Positions 63,159 to 64,000 of a stretch of DNA of 64,000 nucleotides are shown here, one piece after another (the first letter of the stretch is position 1; every line of letters starts with the position of its first letter). The position numbers and the translations under genes were made by a program. The notes below the pieces were generated by a model, which was not told the DNA's origin, made no database searches, and worked only from the letters and a program-made list of their open reading frames with translations. The stretch comes from Candidatus Colicola equi (lineage in GTDB: Bacteria; Bacteroidota; Bacteroidia; Bacteroidales; Paludibacteraceae): the NCBI GenBank assembly GCA_018066175.1, contig JAGHRV010000010.1:17795-81794 (forward strand), in the 5' to 3' direction.

Positions 63159-63192
63159 AAAAAACTGCTTGGCAAAGGTCAGGCAGTTTTTT
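63159..63192 (+). terminator. Intrinsic terminator after the M16 peptidase
   Basis: Perfect 10-bp stem, AAAAAACTGC (63159-63168) with GCAGTTTTTT (63183-63192), 14-base loop, AT-rich tail. Downstream of the stop by 25 bases. Confidence 0.82.
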
Positions 63193-63226
63193 ATATTTTA
63201 TGTAGTTAATCGTCGTAATTTTTCTT

Positions 63227-63240
63227 TCTAGGGCCCTAGA
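63227..63240. repeat. 14-bp perfect palindrome
   Basis: TCTAGGGCCCTAGA is fully self-complementary and sits between convergent genes. No known role; GC-rich centre in AT-rich DNA. A second short stem (63254-63260 with 63264-63270) overlaps the first base of the stop codon of the next gene. Confidence 0.7.
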
Positions 63241-63269
63241 GTATTGGATATCGACTCAAACTTTTTGAG

Positions 63270-64000
63270 TTATTTTACTTTGGCACCGGTGGCGGTATGA
63301 AGATGTCCGTTATGGCGGATATATAACTGATTGCCATAGATGAATTTGGTACCAACTTTTTTGTCTATAGTCAAATCTTCCAGTCCTGTCGCACTAGTAG
63401 TAATGAATTTACCGCTATGCGTCTGAATAACTTGTTCGGACGCATCTTTTGCGGTGACAGTATAGGAATATTCCGTACCAGAATCCAAACCAGTAATCGT
63501 AAATCTATATCCATTAGCCGTCATTTCGGCTTCAGAGACTTTGCGTCCTTCTCCACGAATAGGAGCAGCAAAAGCGATGATAGTTAATTGACCTTGACGG
63601 TTGAAAGTGAGTGTACAGAATAATTCACCATCCTTTGTAATTTCTATTGTGTAAGTATCTGCATTTTCATTTTGTGGCCAAATAATAGTAACAGAATAAT
63701 CGTCGGGTGTGATGATTGGCTCTATAATTGGAACATCTTCAGCTGCAATAGGTAGTATATTGGTAAATTCTTTCCACTCTGCGGCTTGTTTATATGCGCT
63801 AATTGAATACATTGGTACATAAACAGGAATAGATTTACCTACACCCTCAAAGCACTTTTCTCCACAAGCAGGCGGAGTGGTGGCATAACTTGTTATTGAA
63901 GACATTCTGCAGAATTGGAAAGCATAATCTCCTATTGTTTTAACGGTGGGTGGAATGATAAATGATGTTAGTGATATACAAGTGGCAAAAGCACTTTCTC
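63270..64000 (-). CDS. BspA-like leucine-rich-repeat surface protein (5' end cut off)
   Basis: The frame is open to the right edge, so only the last 243 or so codons are visible. The start side has LRR_5/BspA repeats (SLTSFIIPPTVKTIGDYAFQ). A fibronectin III-like domain follows (about residues 85-200, with YSYTVTAKDASEQV). The end is TKFIYGNQLYIRHNGHLHT and a Thr-Ala-x-Gly close, similar to the C-terminal motif of the protein at 36992. Likely a secreted surface protein; the C-terminal motif may be an export or anchoring signal. Confidence 0.82.
   Translation of the reverse strand, partial: ESAFATCISLTSFIIPPTVKTIGDYAFQFCRMSSITSYATTPPACGEKCFEGVGKSIPVYVPMYSISAYKQAAEWKEFTNILPIAAEDVPIIEPIITPDDYSVTIIWPQNENADTYTIEITKDGELFCTLTFNRQGQLTIIAFAAPIRGEGRKVSEAEMTANGYRFTITGLDSGTEYSYTVTAKDASEQVIQTHSGKFITTSATGLEDLTIDKKVGTKFIYGNQLYIRHNGHLHTATGAKVK

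Noticed and set aside
63141..63269. Possible small gene between the M16 and BspA-like genes
   Set aside because: Only a terminator, a palindrome and short stems are present; no start-to-stop frame with coding character.

Overview
The window looks like chromosomal DNA of a Bacteroidota, order Bacteroidales (Prevotella/Paludibacter-like). The evidence is the promoter grammar (TTTG, 20 bp, TAnnTTTG), lipoprotein signals, an ExbB-ExbD-ExbD locus, a PorG-like/uppS/bamA/ompH/ompH cluster, and BspA-type and short C-terminal-motif surface proteins. Most of the sequence is conserved housekeeping DNA; a few stretches are clearly accessory.

Layout. 1-4.7 kb (minus): an HD hydrolase, lpxD, lpxC and lpxA (lipid A start) and glnS, which is cut by the window edge. 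4.8-10.5 kb (minus): an accessory island with an AAA_14/DUF4143 ATPase, an exact 23-bp tandem repeat, a 146-bp nested palindrome, an unrecognised 78-codon fragment, a PstI/BsuBI-type restriction-modification pair and a WYL regulator. 10.5-19.1 kb (minus): acpP, fabF, asd, a U32 protein and a PEGA protein, then mutL, a small membrane protein and an OmpA/TPR lipoprotein. 19.3-25.1 kb (plus): a lipoprotein, an SRPBCC protein, psd, deoC, prmA and an NfnAB-type flavoprotein fusion, which meets a secreted serpin tail to tail with no spacer.

26-36.7 kb (minus): rpsO; then an envelope run from hflX through the PorG-like protein, uppS, bamA (TTG start), two OmpH chaperones, a 49-aa ORF, an MFS transporter, murF and a coiled-coil membrane protein. 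36.8-39.5 kb: a secreted helical-repeat protein coupled to a 44-aa peptide gene, and a small basic protein with a long leader. 40-47.9 kb (minus): an ExbB/D locus, then DUF3737, a DUF4105 (Lnb-like) protein, a condensation-domain/phosphatidylserine-decarboxylase fusion, a free-standing acyl carrier protein and an acyl-AMP ligase. 48.2-54.6 kb (minus): tRNA-Ser(GGA), then M13 peptidase, uvrA, tsaD and an exosortase-family protein. 54.8-63.1 kb (plus): thioredoxin, a K+/H+ antiporter, an SDR with a zinc-finger-like tail, ftsH and an M16 peptidase whose signal peptide is encoded inside the ftsH 3' end. 63.3-64 kb: the 3' part of a BspA-like surface protein.

The best candidate for an undescribed system is the five-gene cassette at 39992-45438. 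A ligase could charge a carrier protein, a degenerate condensation domain could transfer the acyl or aminoacyl group, and a fused pyruvoyl decarboxylase could decarboxylate the product; a periplasmic Lnb-like protein and a beta-helix protein travel with them. The accessory island at 6.1-6.7 kb, the small peptide gene at 36861-36995 and the long, repeat-rich leader at 39490-39990 also deserve attention.
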